From Xanthomonas sacchari (GTDB lineage Bacteria; Pseudomonadota; Gammaproteobacteria; Xanthomonadales; Xanthomonadaceae): DNA of 64,000 bases. The stretch lies in contig NZ_CP132343.1 in NCBI RefSeq assembly GCF_040529065.1, forward strand, positions 3,224,001 to 3,288,000, read 5' to 3'. The position numbers were made by a program, and so were the translations under genes. This document shows, piece by piece, positions 17,281 to 26,115 of the stretch. The notes under the pieces are model-generated. The model ran no database searches. It was given only the letters and a program-made list of their open reading frames with translations, and was not told the DNA's origin. Position 1 is the first letter of the stretch; each line of letters begins with the position of its first letter.

Positions 17281-18405
17281 ATGTTCCGCCCCTGGTTCGC
17301 GCTGCTGTGTGCCGCCGCCCTGTTTCCCGCCGGCCGCGCCGCGGCCGCGGAAGTCTGCGATCTGCCGCCGCGTTTCGGCCTGACCCCGGCAGCGGTGGCG
17401 ATCGTGCGCACCGCCTGCAACGAACACCGGCTGTGGTGGCGCCCGTTCATCGATCGCGACGGCCGCCTGGCCGGCCTGCGCGTCACCGAAGCCGAACGCG
17501 CCGACCTTGCCGACGACGGCATCGAAGCCTGGCAGCGCGTCGCCGCCTACTGGCGCGACAGCGGCACACTGGGCGCGATGGGGCAAATCGACGGCGCCGT
17601 GAGCTGCCAGCAATTGGACGGATCGCGCTACCGCGAGAACGACTGCCGCGCCTTCATCGTCGACAATCCGTGGTCGGCGGCCTTCGTGTCCTACGTGATG
17701 GTGCGCGCCGGCGTGGCCGGCTTCCGCACCTCGATCCGCCATATCGACTACATCCGCGCCGCCTACCAGGCCGGCGCCGACGGCCTGCCCTACCGCTACG
17801 CCGACCCGCAGCAGGAAAAACCCGCCCCCGGCGACCTGTTGTGCTTCCTGCGCGGACGCCGGCAGCCGGTCGGCGCCGCCGGCCTGCGCGAGGCGCTGGC
17901 GCGCGGCCGCCCGCTGCCGTGGGAATCGCATTGCGACATCGTGGTCGCGGCCAACGTCGGCGGCGACCAGACCCTGTACCTGATCGGCGGCAACGTGTTC
18001 AACGCGGTGACCATGCGCAAGCTGAAGCTGGACCGCAGCGGACGCCTGCAACTGGACGCGCCGCTGGCGCAGGAGCAGAACGACGAAGGCGCCGCCCTCG
18101 AATGCACGCCCGGCCATGAGGAGCTGTGCGACGTCAACCGCCAGGACTGGTCGGCCCTGCTGAAGCTGCAACCGCAGGCGCAGCTATTGCCGCCCGTCCC
18201 GCCCACCGTGCCTGCCTCCATGCCGATCACGCCGCCGCCCGCGACGCCAGCAAGCGCGACACCGGGCACGCCCGCCGTCCCGCCAGCACCGCCCACCGCG
18301 CCGAACCCGCCGGCCCCGCCACCGGCACCCGCCGCAGCACCTGCTCCGCCACAACCCGCCACCCCTTCCGGCAAAGACACGCCCAAGACCGAACAGCAGT
18401 CCTAG
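17281..18405 (+). CDS. Exported DUF2272 protein with Pro/Ala-rich tail
   Basis: 374 residues. The start ATG begins a clear signal peptide (MFRPWFALLCAAALFPAGRAAAA, cut about residue 23). The body (about 25-300) matches DUF2272, with NPWSAAFVSYVMVRAG, RHIDYIRAAY, PAPGDLLCF and WESHCDIVV; this layout, with a Cys/His arrangement (SHCDIVV), resembles NlpC/P60-like CHAP folds. The last 70 residues are almost only Pro, Ala, Thr and Ser, a likely disordered wall-spanning tail. Its job is unknown; periplasmic or surface location is inferred. A stand-alone gene with 284 bp of non-coding sequence upstream. Confidence 0.8.
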   Translation: MFRPWFALLCAAALFPAGRAAAAEVCDLPPRFGLTPAAVAIVRTACNEHRLWWRPFIDRDGRLAGLRVTEAERADLADDGIEAWQRVAAYWRDSGTLGAMGQIDGAVSCQQLDGSRYRENDCRAFIVDNPWSAAFVSYVMVRAGVAGFRTSIRHIDYIRAAYQAGADGLPYRYADPQQEKPAPGDLLCFLRGRRQPVGAAGLREALARGRPLPWESHCDIVVAANVGGDQTLYLIGGNVFNAVTMRKLKLDRSGRLQLDAPLAQEQNDEGAALECTPGHEELCDVNRQDWSALLKLQPQAQLLPPVPPTVPASMPITPPPATPASATPGTPAVPPAPPTAPNPPAPPPAPAAAPAPPQPATPSGKDTPKTEQQS

Positions 18406-18688
18406 CCGAAACGCGTGCGTCTCACCGCAAGGTTGGCCCAAAAGATTCCTGCTGGTAGGCACATCGTGCAATCAAGACAATGTGCGAGCGATGCGCAGGA
18501 GAATGGTGGCTGTTACAGCACTTCGGCTCAGCACCCAAAGCCATCAGCAGGCGCGCGACCACGCGGCATCGTCCGGCAGTACACCGCCCCAACAGCCGCC
18601 GACCCACCTGCCAATCCCCAATCCCGAATCCCCAATCCCGGCCCCACACCAGATTGCCCACCCACCGGCGCCTCGCTACAGTGGCGCC
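18406..18688. other. Intergenic region with C-rich heptad repeat
   Basis: 283 bp between the DUF2272 and DUF3301 genes. The only clear element is at 18616-18639, four C runs with 3- or 4-nt spacers (a quadruplex pattern on the minus strand). An open frame in phase with the DUF3301 gene runs through this region but reads low-complexity Pro residues from the repeat and is not taken as coding. Confidence 0.6.
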
Positions 18689-19033
18689 ATGCCCAGCCTG
18701 ATCCTGTTGATGATCGCCGGCGCGGCGGTGTTCGCGTTCTGGAACGCCTCGCGCGCCGCCGCCGAACGCGCCGAAATCCTCGGCCGCAATGCCTGCAAGG
18801 CTGCCGACGTGCAGTGGCTGGACCAGAGCGTGCACGGCACCGGCCTGCGCCTGCGGCGCCTGCCCAACGGCTGGCTCGGCTTCGAACGCAGCTTTCGCTT
18901 CGATTATTCCTACGACGGCAGCGACCGCCACAGCGGCCGCCTGGTGCTGCTCGGCGACCAGCTGATCGCCTTCAGCGGGCCGTCGGTGGCCAGCGTGAGC
19001 AGCCTGCAGGAAGCGCGCGCGCAGCGCGAATGA
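18689..19033 (+). CDS. DUF3301 small membrane-anchored protein
   Basis: 114 residues. The start is taken at the ATG of MPSLILLMIAGAAVFAFW, which gives an N-terminal membrane segment; the longer in-frame extension is repeat-derived. The body carries AAERAEILGRNACKAADVQWLDQSV and FERSFRFDYSYDGSDRHSGRL, the DUF3301 signature. Function unknown. It is common in gammaproteobacteria. Followed by a large REP palindrome and then the convergent sspB gene. Confidence 0.82.
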   Translation: MPSLILLMIAGAAVFAFWNASRAAAERAEILGRNACKAADVQWLDQSVHGTGLRLRRLPNGWLGFERSFRFDYSYDGSDRHSGRLVLLGDQLIAFSGPSVASVSSLQEARAQRE

Positions 19034-19154
19034 GCCAAGGCACCACGGCTGCGCATCGATGGCACGCGGCCTCGTGGCGACTGACAAGGTGAGTGGGAAA
19101 CTGCTTCGCATGCCATCTCGAATGGACGGCAACTGCCGGGATCTATCCGCCCGT

Positions 19155-19222
19155 CGTAGGAGCGGCTTTAGCCGCGACGGGCATTACCAGTAATGCCCGT
19201 CGCGGCTAAAGCCGCTCCTACG
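19155..19222. repeat. REP-like palindrome beginning with GTAG
   Basis: A perfect inverted repeat of two 32-bp arms (19155-19186 and 19191-19222) with a CCAG loop. Each arm starts GTAGGAGCGGCTTTAGCCG. It lies between convergent genes and may also act as a terminator. The same family occurs at 38598-38683, 46413-46435, 46514-46534 and 49646-49711. It resembles the GTAG-type repeats reported in Stenotrophomonas. Confidence 0.9.
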
Positions 19223-19310
19223 GCAGAACGCGGTGCGTGCGATGTCCGCACATCGCGAACGCCAACGCTTGGCTGGGCGCAGCGCGGCCACAGAGGCCAC
19301 GCCTCCTGAC

Positions 19311-19742
19311 TTACTTGACCACGCGCAGGCGCGGACGCTTGCCGGCGTCGTCGGAACCGCCCGGCCGCGGCGGTGGCGGGGTGTCGTCGCCCGGCGGCTC
19401 GCTGGCGCCGTGGATGTCGTCCGGCAGCGCCATGCCCTGCCCGGTTTCGCGCGCATACACGGCCAGCACCGCGGACATCGGCACCTGCACCGGGTAGCTG
19501 ACGCCGCCGAAGCGGGCGGTGAAGCTGACCCCGTCGTTGTCGATCTGCAGGCGCACCACGGCGCGCTCGGCGATGTTCAGCACCACCCGCCCGTCCTTGA
19601 CCGCGCTCGGCGGCACCTGCACGCCGGGCAGGCCCGCATCCACCAGGATGTGCGGGGTCATGCCGTTGTCGTTGATCCATTCCACCAGCGCCCGCAACAG
19701 GTACGGACGATGGCTGGTCATGCGGGAAGTGTCTTCGGTCAT
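19311..19742 (-). CDS. sspB: ClpXP protease specificity-enhancing factor SspB
   Basis: Adaptor of 143 residues that binds ssrA-tagged proteins and hands them to ClpXP. The N-terminal folded domain (residues 8-105) contains RPYLLRALVEWINDNGMTPHILVDA and PVQVPMSAVLAVYARETGQGM. A flexible Pro/Gly/Asp-rich linker follows, and the C-terminal RPRLRVVK is the ClpX-binding tail. It lies 73 bp after sspA on the same strand, the usual order. Confidence 0.96.
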   Translation of the reverse strand: MTEDTSRMTSHRPYLLRALVEWINDNGMTPHILVDAGLPGVQVPPSAVKDGRVVLNIAERAVVRLQIDNDGVSFTARFGGVSYPVQVPMSAVLAVYARETGQGMALPDDIHGASEPPGDDTPPPPRPGGSDDAGKRPRLRVVK

Positions 19743-19815
19743 GCGCCCATTCTACGTGCCGGCGCGCAACGCCGGTACAGCTCGGAACACAGCGGGGACG
19801 GCGCGACGCACGGCA

Positions 19816-20451
19816 TCATGCCGGCAGGTCGCGCAGTTTCTTTTCCTGGTCGGTCAGGCTGCGGATGAAACCGGGATTGCGGAAGATGCGGTTGCCGTAA
19901 TCCTCGATCGCCTTGCCGTCCTTCGGCAGCGGGATATCCAGCGCCTGCAGGCGCCAGATGATCGGCGCCATCGCGCAATCGGCCAGGCTCATCTCCGGAT
20001 TGAGGAAGAACTTGCTGGCCTTGAACAGCGGCACCGAGGCGGTCAGCAGTTCCTTTAGGCGCTTGCGCCCGGCCTCGGCCTGGGCCTTGTTGCCAAGCTG
20101 GATCGCCTGCACCTGCGGCACCCAGTCGTGCTCGATGCGCAGCATCGCCAGGCGCAGGCGCGCGCGAGAGAGCGGGTCGACCGGCATCAGCGGCGGATGC
20201 GGATAACGTTCGTCCAGGTACTCGCTGACCACCGAGGCGGCGTACAGCACCAGCTCGCGCTCCACCAGCGTCGGCACTGAGTGGTAGGGATTCAGGTCGA
20301 TCAGGTCTTCCGGCGGATTCTGCGGATCCACCGCCACGAAATCGTAGGTCACGCCCTTGGCCGCGAGCACCAGGCGGACGCGGTGGCACAGGACATCATC
20401 CGTGGAGGAAAACAACGTCAAGGTATTTCGCATGCGCAAACTCGCCGCCAT
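19816..20451 (-). CDS. sspA: Stringent starvation protein A (GST fold)
   Basis: RNA-polymerase-associated protein of the GST fold, 211 residues, needed for acid and stationary-phase responses in E. coli. RNTLTLFSSTDDVLCHRVRL at the N-terminus and NPYHSVPTLVERELVLYAA are typical. A GGAG site supports the ATG at 20451; an internal ATG six codons later (MRNTLTL) is an alternative. Gene order petABC-sspA-sspB is common in proteobacteria. It probably has no GST activity because the catalytic Ser/Cys of GSTs is absent. Confidence 0.94.
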   Translation of the reverse strand: MAASLRMRNTLTLFSSTDDVLCHRVRLVLAAKGVTYDFVAVDPQNPPEDLIDLNPYHSVPTLVERELVLYAASVVSEYLDERYPHPPLMPVDPLSRARLRLAMLRIEHDWVPQVQAIQLGNKAQAEAGRKRLKELLTASVPLFKASKFFLNPEMSLADCAMAPIIWRLQALDIPLPKDGKAIEDYGNRIFRNPGFIRSLTDQEKKLRDLPA

Positions 20452-20621
20452 TCAAGGCTCTCCGACGGCCGGAATCCGCCGGCCGCATCGACGCCGCCCG
20501 CACATTGCGGACGGTCGTCACGGCCCCTGAGTGTGCAACCCTCGCTCACAAAAGCCAATAGGATGAACAGGGGATCGGCTCAGCAACGGTGCAGCCGGGA
20601 TGCGGCCGGAACGGCCGCCGC

Positions 20622-21368
20622 TCAATGCACGTCCTTCCAGTATTCCTTCTTGAGCAGATAGGCCAGGAAGGTCAGCAGCGCCAGGAACAGCACCACCCAC
20701 ACGCCCAGGTTCTGCCGCTTCAGCGCCGCCGGTTCGCTGGCGTACTCGAGGAAATTGCTGATGTCGCGCACCGTCTGGTCGAACTCGGCCGGGCTCTGCT
20801 TGCCCGGCGTGGCCAGTTGCAGCCGCTCCACCGGCTTGTCCACGCCCGGCTGCTCGGCCTTGCCGTACACCGGCTGCTGCAGGCCCTGCAGATCCCACAG
20901 CGGATTGGGCATGGAGGCGTTGGCGAACAGCTTGTTGTTCCAGCCCAGCGGCCGCGACTGGTCGAGATAGAAGGACTTGAGGTAGGTGTAGACCCAGTCG
21001 GTGCCGCGCACGCGGGCGATCAGGCTCAGGTCCGGCGGCGCCTTGCCGAACCACTTGGTCGCCGCATCGTGCGGCATCGCCGTCTCGATGTGTTCGCCGA
21101 TCTTGGCGCCGGTGAAGTTGAGGTTGTGCATCACCTCGTCCTCGCTCAGGCCCAGATCCTCGGCCATGCGCTGGTAGCGCAGGTACTTCAGCGAATGGCA
21201 GCCGGAACAGTAGTTCATGAACAGCTTGGCGCCGCGTTGCAGCGAGGCGCGGTCGCCCAGGTCGTTGCCGGCCTGCAGGGTGGCGGCACCCTCGGCGGCC
21301 ATGGCCGAGGCGGACAGCAGCAAGGCCGACGCAAAGCCGGCGAGCACGGCGATCAGGCGCTTAGTCAT
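20622..21368 (-). CDS. petC: Cytochrome c1 of the bc1 complex
   Basis: Haem-c subunit of ubiquinol-cytochrome c reductase, 248 residues. Signal peptide MTKRLIAVLAGFASALLLSA..., cut after AMAA; haem motif CSGCH at residues 54-58; an axial Met is expected in NASMPNPLW. A C-terminal membrane anchor (LGVWVVLFLALLTFLAYLL) is followed by KKEYWKDVH, leaving the haem domain in the periplasm. The 5' end overlaps petB by 8 bp. Last gene of the petABC operon. Confidence 0.97.
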   Translation of the reverse strand: MTKRLIAVLAGFASALLLSASAMAAEGAATLQAGNDLGDRASLQRGAKLFMNYCSGCHSLKYLRYQRMAEDLGLSEDEVMHNLNFTGAKIGEHIETAMPHDAATKWFGKAPPDLSLIARVRGTDWVYTYLKSFYLDQSRPLGWNNKLFANASMPNPLWDLQGLQQPVYGKAEQPGVDKPVERLQLATPGKQSPAEFDQTVRDISNFLEYASEPAALKRQNLGVWVVLFLALLTFLAYLLKKEYWKDVH

Positions 21369-22623
21369 GGCTGCTCACCCGCTCCGGCACCGGCTTGGTT
21401 CGATCCAGCGAAGTCCATATCGGCATCGTCAGGAAGAAGGCGAAATACAGCACGGTCAGCACGCGACCGATGTAGGTCTCGATGATCTCGGTGCCGGGAC
21501 CGGAACCGATCACGCCGAGCCAGACGAAGCACACCGCAAGAATCCCCAGCATCACCCGCGAGATCCAGCCGCGGTAGCGGATCGACTTGACCTTGGCGCG
21601 GTCCAGCCACGGCACCAGGAACAGGATCGCGATCGCCGAGAACATCACCAGCACGCCGCCAAGCTTGTTCGGCACCACCCGCAACATCGCGTAGTACGGG
21701 GTGTAGTACCAGACCGGCTTGATGTGCTCCGGCGTCACCAGGCGGTTGGCCTCGGTGAAGTTGTCGTGCTCCAGAAACAGGCCGCCGAAGCCGGGCGCGA
21801 AGAAGATGATGAAGGCGCCGATCATCAGCAGGAAGCCGACGCCGACCAGGTCCTTGACCGTGTAGTACGGATGGAACGGAATGCCGTCGGCCGGCTTGTT
21901 CGGGTTCCAGCGGTTGCCCTTGGGCCCCTTCTTGATCTCCACGCCGTCGGGATTGTTGGAACCGACCTCGTGCAGCGCGCCCAGGTGCAACACCACCAGC
22001 AACAGCAGCACCAGCGGCAGCGCGATCACGTGCAGGGCGAAGAAGCGGTTGAGGGTGGCGTCGGACGGCAGGTAGTCGCCCATGATCCACTCGGTCAGGC
22101 CGTTGCCGATCACCGGGATCGCACCGAACAGCGAGATGATCACCTTGGCGCCCCAGAACGACATCTGCCCCCAGGGCAGCACGTAGCCCATGAAGGCTTC
22201 GGCCATCAGCACCAGGTAGATCAGCATGCCCAGGATCCACACCAGCTCGCGCGGCTTCTTGTAGCTGCCGTACATCAGCCCGCGGAACATGTGCAGGTAC
22301 ACCACGATGAAGAACAGCGAGGCGCCGGTGGAGTGCATGTAGCGGATCAGCCAGCCCCACTCGACGTCGCGCATGATGTACTCGACCGAGTTGAACGCCT
22401 CGGCCGCGCTGGTCTTGTAGTGCATCGTCAGGAAGATGCCGGTGACGATCTGGTTGACCAGCACCACCATCGCCAGCGAGCCGAAGTAGTACCAGAGGTT
22501 GAAGTTCTTCGGCGCGTAGTACTCGGTGACGTGCTTGCGGTAGAACGGCATCAGCCCGGGGGCGCGCTCGTTGACCCAGTCGAACACGTTGCCCGCGGTG
22601 CGGGTGAGGATGTTGTCGGCCAT
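21361..22623 (-). CDS. petB: Cytochrome b of the bc1 complex
   Basis: Membrane subunit with haems bL and bH and both quinone sites, 420 residues, about eight transmembrane helices. The haem His residues are in RYMHSTGASLFFIVVYLHMF and ALHVIALPLVLLLLVVLHL. The Qo motif reads KPVWYYTPYYAML: PVWY instead of the mitochondrial PEWY, a variant known in gamma- and betaproteobacteria. It sits 3 bp after petA and overlaps petC. Confidence 0.97.
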   Translation of the reverse strand: MADNILTRTAGNVFDWVNERAPGLMPFYRKHVTEYYAPKNFNLWYYFGSLAMVVLVNQIVTGIFLTMHYKTSAAEAFNSVEYIMRDVEWGWLIRYMHSTGASLFFIVVYLHMFRGLMYGSYKKPRELVWILGMLIYLVLMAEAFMGYVLPWGQMSFWGAKVIISLFGAIPVIGNGLTEWIMGDYLPSDATLNRFFALHVIALPLVLLLLVVLHLGALHEVGSNNPDGVEIKKGPKGNRWNPNKPADGIPFHPYYTVKDLVGVGFLLMIGAFIIFFAPGFGGLFLEHDNFTEANRLVTPEHIKPVWYYTPYYAMLRVVPNKLGGVLVMFSAIAILFLVPWLDRAKVKSIRYRGWISRVMLGILAVCFVWLGVIGSGPGTEIIETYIGRVLTVLYFAFFLTMPIWTSLDRTKPVPERVSSHD

Positions 22624-22626
22624 GAC

Positions 22627-23256
22627 TTACGCCCCTCCCTTCGCGGACGCGCTCGGGTCCACGCCGATCACCAGCGTGTTGTCGTCCTGGTAGTGGTGCG
22701 GCGGCACCAGCAGGTTGATCGGCGCCGGCACGCCCTGGAACACGCGGCCGGACATGTCGAAGCGCGACTTGTGGCAGGGGCAGAAATAGCCGCCCTTCCA
22801 GTCGGGGTCGTAGGGTTCGGGGCGGATCTCGGCGACCATTTCCGGCGAGCAGCCCAGGTGCGTGCACAGGCCGACCAGCACCGAGACGTCGGGCTTGATC
22901 GAGCGGTACTCCGGGTTCTTCAGCACGTAGTCCGGCTGCTGGTCCTTGTTGGTGGACTCCGGATCCTTGAGCCGGCTATCCAGCGACGGCAACGCATCGA
23001 GCATCGCCTTGGAGCGCTTGACGATCCAGATCGGCTGGCCGCGCCACTCCAGGATCAGGCGTTGGCCTTCCTGCAGGGCGCTGATGTCGGCGGTGACCGG
23101 CGCGCCGGCCAGCTTGGCCTTTGCGCTCGGATTCCAGGACTTGATGAACGGAACCGCCACGAACCCCGCACCGACCGCGCCCACGACGGACGTAGTGGCG
23201 GTGAGAAAGCGGCGGCGTCCTGCGTTTACAGAATCGTTGACCCCATCGTTGGCCAT
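22627..23256 (-). CDS. petA: Rieske iron-sulfur subunit of the bc1 complex
   Basis: 209 residues from ATG MANDGVNDSV; an in-frame upstream ATG would add 25 residues with no Tat features. The N-terminus has a twin-arginine motif (GRRRFLTATT) followed by a hydrophobic anchor. The [2Fe-2S] ligands are in CTHLGC (131-136) and CPCHKS (159-164), with the conserved Cys pair for the disulfide. First gene of the operon; electrons from quinol pass from here to cytochrome c1. Confidence 0.97.
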   Translation of the reverse strand: MANDGVNDSVNAGRRRFLTATTSVVGAVGAGFVAVPFIKSWNPSAKAKLAGAPVTADISALQEGQRLILEWRGQPIWIVKRSKAMLDALPSLDSRLKDPESTNKDQQPDYVLKNPEYRSIKPDVSVLVGLCTHLGCSPEMVAEIRPEPYDPDWKGGYFCPCHKSRFDMSGRVFQGVPAPINLLVPPHHYQDDNTLVIGVDPSASAKGGA

Positions 23257-23402
23257 CCGGCACTCCGATCTGTGATTGGGTAGCGTGAGGCTGCCAGCAG
23301 CTCGGTGGGGGTCGAGCCGCACTGAATCCACTGCAGTGTAGCGGAACCCTTAACGCGACGACAATGGACGCGCGACGCCTCCTGCCGGGCCGCGGCGACG
23401 GC

Positions 23403-24356
23403 TCAATGCGCGGTCGCCAGCACGCCGCGATAGCGCTCGGCGAGCACGCCCACCCGTTGCACGTAGCGTTGGGTTTCGCTGTACGGCGGGATCCCGCCGT
23501 GTTTGTCTACCGCGCCCTCGCCGGCGTTGTAGCCGGCCGCGGCCAGGCTGAGGTTGCCGTTGAAGCGCTTCAGCAGCCACGCCAGGTACTGCACGCCACC
23601 GCGAATGTTTTGCGCTGCATCAAACGAATCGTTGACGCCGAAGCGGCGTGCGGTCGGCGGCATCAACTGCATCAGCCCCTGCGCACCGGCGCGGCTGAGT
23701 GCCATCGGGTTGTAGGCGGACTCGGCATGGATGATGGCGCGCACCACCGCCTCGTCGACGCCGTACTCGCGCGCGGCCGCGGCGATCTCGCTCTGGTAGG
23801 CGGTGGTGTTCAGGCGTACCGCACCGAAGTTGACCCCGGGATTGGCGCAGGCGTAGCAGGTCTCCATGAAGCTGTAGCGGATCGTGCGCACCGCACCGAG
23901 ATTGGCGACCTGGGTCGGGCGCGCGCTGGTGTAATGGCGCACGCCGTCCTTCATGTACGAATACAGCTGGCCACTGACCAGGCGCCGCGGCGCGCCATTG
24001 CTGACGGGCGATACCGGGGCGACCTGGTTGGGCACGGCGTTGGCGGTAATCGTGGCCGGCGCGGCGACCGTGGCGCTGATCAGGGTGGCCGGCGCCACCG
24101 TGCCGGCAGTGGCGATGACGCCGCGGCTCGAGCGCTCGACACTGGCTTTGGCCGGCGCAGGCGCCGGAGTGGCACGCGCGGCGCGGCGGTCGGGGGTGTA
24201 GCGGCCGATCACGCTGCAACTGGCGCCGGACACGCGCTTGCTGCCGTAGCTGGGCACGCCGTCGCTGCCAGTGCACTTGTACAGGGTGCCGGCGCTGGCC
24301 GGCGCAGCCGTCAACGTGGCGAATCCCAGCCCCAGGAGCCACAGCATCCCCTTCAT
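23403..24356 (-). CDS. Periplasmic lytic transglycosylase (SLT family) with DUF4124 domain
   Basis: 317 residues starting at MKGMLWLLGLGF, with a signal peptide cut after ASA. A DUF4124-type domain (about 20-50, YKCTGSDGVPSYGSKRV) and a long Ala/Thr/Pro linker come first, then the lysozyme-like SLT domain: ESAYNPMALSRAGAQGLMQLMP with catalytic Glu212, and AAGYNAGEGAV. It cleaves the MurNAc-GlcNAc bond of peptidoglycan to give 1,6-anhydro products. Single gene on the minus strand, downstream of the WYL regulator gene on the same strand. Confidence 0.92.
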   Translation of the reverse strand: MKGMLWLLGLGFATLTAAPASAGTLYKCTGSDGVPSYGSKRVSGASCSVIGRYTPDRRAARATPAPAPAKASVERSSRGVIATAGTVAPATLISATVAAPATITANAVPNQVAPVSPVSNGAPRRLVSGQLYSYMKDGVRHYTSARPTQVANLGAVRTIRYSFMETCYACANPGVNFGAVRLNTTAYQSEIAAAAREYGVDEAVVRAIIHAESAYNPMALSRAGAQGLMQLMPPTARRFGVNDSFDAAQNIRGGVQYLAWLLKRFNGNLSLAAAGYNAGEGAVDKHGGIPPYSETQRYVQRVGVLAERYRGVLATAH

Positions 24357-24446
24357 GGCGGCGAGTGTCCCAACTTCCCCGGCGCTTGCCAAGTGCGCGC
24401 CATCTCTGCACCGCCGCAAGGCATGGTCGCCGGCGGGCCCAGGTGC

Positions 24447-25421
24447 CTATTCCTCGGGCACCGGCGCCTGAAGCTGCTCCAGCAACGCGTTCAGGGTCCT
24501 GCGCAGCGCCGCCAGCACGTCGGGTTCGGCCTGCAGCCCGGCGAACGGCACGCCGATGGTCAGCAGCTGCGCCGCCAGCCACGGCACCGCGTCGGCCAGC
24601 AGCGACAGCCGGCAGTGGCCATCGGCCTCGTCCTGCAGGGTGCCGCACCACAATGGAATGCGCGCCCCCAGCTCCGCGGCACTACCGCGCAGCCGCACGC
24701 TGAGCGCGTAGCCCAGCGCCTGCGGGCTGTAGCGGATCGCCGCATCGACCATGGCCGCTGCGTCCTGCGGCGGCAGGCGCAATGCCACCGCCGCGCCGAG
24801 CTGCAGGGGCGGCACGATGCGCTCGGCGCGGAAGGTGCGCCAGTCGCCGCGGTCACGGTCCCAGGCCAGCAGGTACCAGCGGCGGCCGGCGTTGACCAGG
24901 CGCAGCGGCTCGACCAGGCGCTGGCTGGCGCGGCCGCCGTGATCGCGATAGGCGAACCCCAGCAGCCGACGGTCGCGGCAGGCGCTGGCGACACCGATCA
25001 GCACCCGCGTGTCCGGCCGCAGCGGGTCCTGGCTCAGCGCCAGGGTCGCCCCCTGCAAGGCGTCGGCGCGCTGGTGCACCCGCGCCGGCAGCAGCGGTTC
25101 GAGCTTGGCCAGCACCCGCACCGCGGTGTCCTCCAGGCCGGCCATGCTGGCGCAGGCCGCGCGCAGCGCCACCGCGACCGCCACCGCCTCGTCCTCCTCG
25201 AACAGCAGCGGCAGCATCTGCGCGCCGGCGGCCAGCCGGTAGCCGCCGCCGACCCCGGCCGCAGCCTCCACGGCGTAGCCCAGCGCGCGCAGCCGCTCCA
25301 CGTCGCGGCGCAGGCTGCGCCGGTCCACGCCGAGCCGCTCGGCCAACTCGGCGCCGGACCACAGCCGGCGGGTCTGCAGCAGGGCGATCAGGCGCAACAG
25401 GCGGGCAGCGGGCGATGACAT
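24447..25421 (-). CDS. YafY-like HTH/WYL-domain transcriptional regulator
   Basis: 324 residues. The N-terminal winged helix (about 5-60) reads LLQTRRLWSGAELAERLGVDRRSLRRDVERLRALG, typical of DeoR/YafY-like regulators. The WYL domain (about 140-210) contains the literal WYL in RRWYLLAWDRDRGDWRTFR, and a WCX C-terminal extension follows. WYL domains sense ligands or nucleic acids. The gene is divergent to a glutathione S-transferase gene, and the 76-bp gap holds a perfect 11-bp palindrome, so it probably represses or activates that gene and itself. Confidence 0.9.
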   Translation of the reverse strand: MSSPAARLLRLIALLQTRRLWSGAELAERLGVDRRSLRRDVERLRALGYAVEAAAGVGGGYRLAAGAQMLPLLFEEDEAVAVAVALRAACASMAGLEDTAVRVLAKLEPLLPARVHQRADALQGATLALSQDPLRPDTRVLIGVASACRDRRLLGFAYRDHGGRASQRLVEPLRLVNAGRRWYLLAWDRDRGDWRTFRAERIVPPLQLGAAVALRLPPQDAAAMVDAAIRYSPQALGYALSVRLRGSAAELGARIPLWCGTLQDEADGHCRLSLLADAVPWLAAQLLTIGVPFAGLQAEPDVLAALRRTLNALLEQLQAPVPEE

Positions 25422-25432
25422 CGCTGCACGCT

Positions 25433-25457
25433 ATTGCGGACAGGATCTGTCCGCAAT
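25433..25457. promoter_or_regulatory. Probable operator of the WYL regulator
   Basis: A perfect inverted repeat, ATTGCGGACAG then GAT then CTGTCCGCAAT (25433-25443, 25447-25457), centred 24 bp from the regulator start and 48 bp from the GST start. Its size (11-bp arms) and position between divergent genes fit a dimeric repressor site. That the WYL protein binds it is inference. Confidence 0.75.
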
Positions 25458-25497
25458 GGGGTCTAGGGTGTTCGCACCGACCAGCCAGGAGCCGCCC

Positions 25498-26115
25498 ATG
25501 ACCAGCGACCGCCACATCACCCTGTTCCACAACCCGCGTTCGCGCTCGCGCGGCGTGCTGATCCTGCTCGAGGAGTTGGGCGCCGACTACGCCATCCAGC
25601 GCATCGACTTCGACCGGCAGGCGCAACTGGCGCCGGACTACCTGGCGATCAACCCGATGGGCAAGGTGCCGGCGATCGTGCACGCCGGCGCGGTGGTGAC
25701 CGAACAGGGCGCGATCTACCCCTACCTGGCCGACCTGTATCCCGAAGCCGGGCTGGCGCCGCCGATCGGCGACCCGCTGCGCGGCCCCTACCTGCGCTGG
25801 CTGGCGTTCTACGGCGCCTGCTTCGAACCGGCGCTGGTCGACCGCGCGCTCAAGCGCGAACCGCCGCCGCGGGCGATGTCGCCCTATGCCGACTGCGATA
25901 CCGTGCTGGCGGTGGTGGACGCGCAACTGGCGCGCGGCGACTACCTGCTCGGCGCGCGTTGCAGCGCCGCCGACGTGCTGTGGGGCAGCGCGCTGGGCTG
26001 GATGCTGCAGTTCGGCCTGCTCGATTCGCCGGCGCCGACCCGCGCCTACGCCGCGCGCATGGCCGCGCGGCCGGCTGTGCAGCGCGCGCTGGCGGTGGAT
26101 GCCGCAGCGAGCTAA
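25498..26115 (+). CDS. Glutathione S-transferase family protein
   Basis: 205 residues. The ATG at 25498 is preceded by AGGAG; an earlier in-frame ATG lies inside the palindromic operator and is not used. The N-terminal thioredoxin-like half has ITLFHNPRSRSRGVLILLEELG and the glutathione-binding NPMGKVPAIV plus VVTEQGAIYPYLADLYP (cis-Pro and Gln-Gly pair). The C-terminal half is helical, with CSAADVLWGSALGWML. Probably detoxifies electrophiles under control of the divergent WYL regulator; substrate unknown. A long hairpin element begins within its stop codon. Confidence 0.9.
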   Translation: MTSDRHITLFHNPRSRSRGVLILLEELGADYAIQRIDFDRQAQLAPDYLAINPMGKVPAIVHAGAVVTEQGAIYPYLADLYPEAGLAPPIGDPLRGPYLRWLAFYGACFEPALVDRALKREPPPRAMSPYADCDTVLAVVDAQLARGDYLLGARCSAADVLWGSALGWMLQFGLLDSPAPTRAYAARMAARPAVQRALAVDAAAS

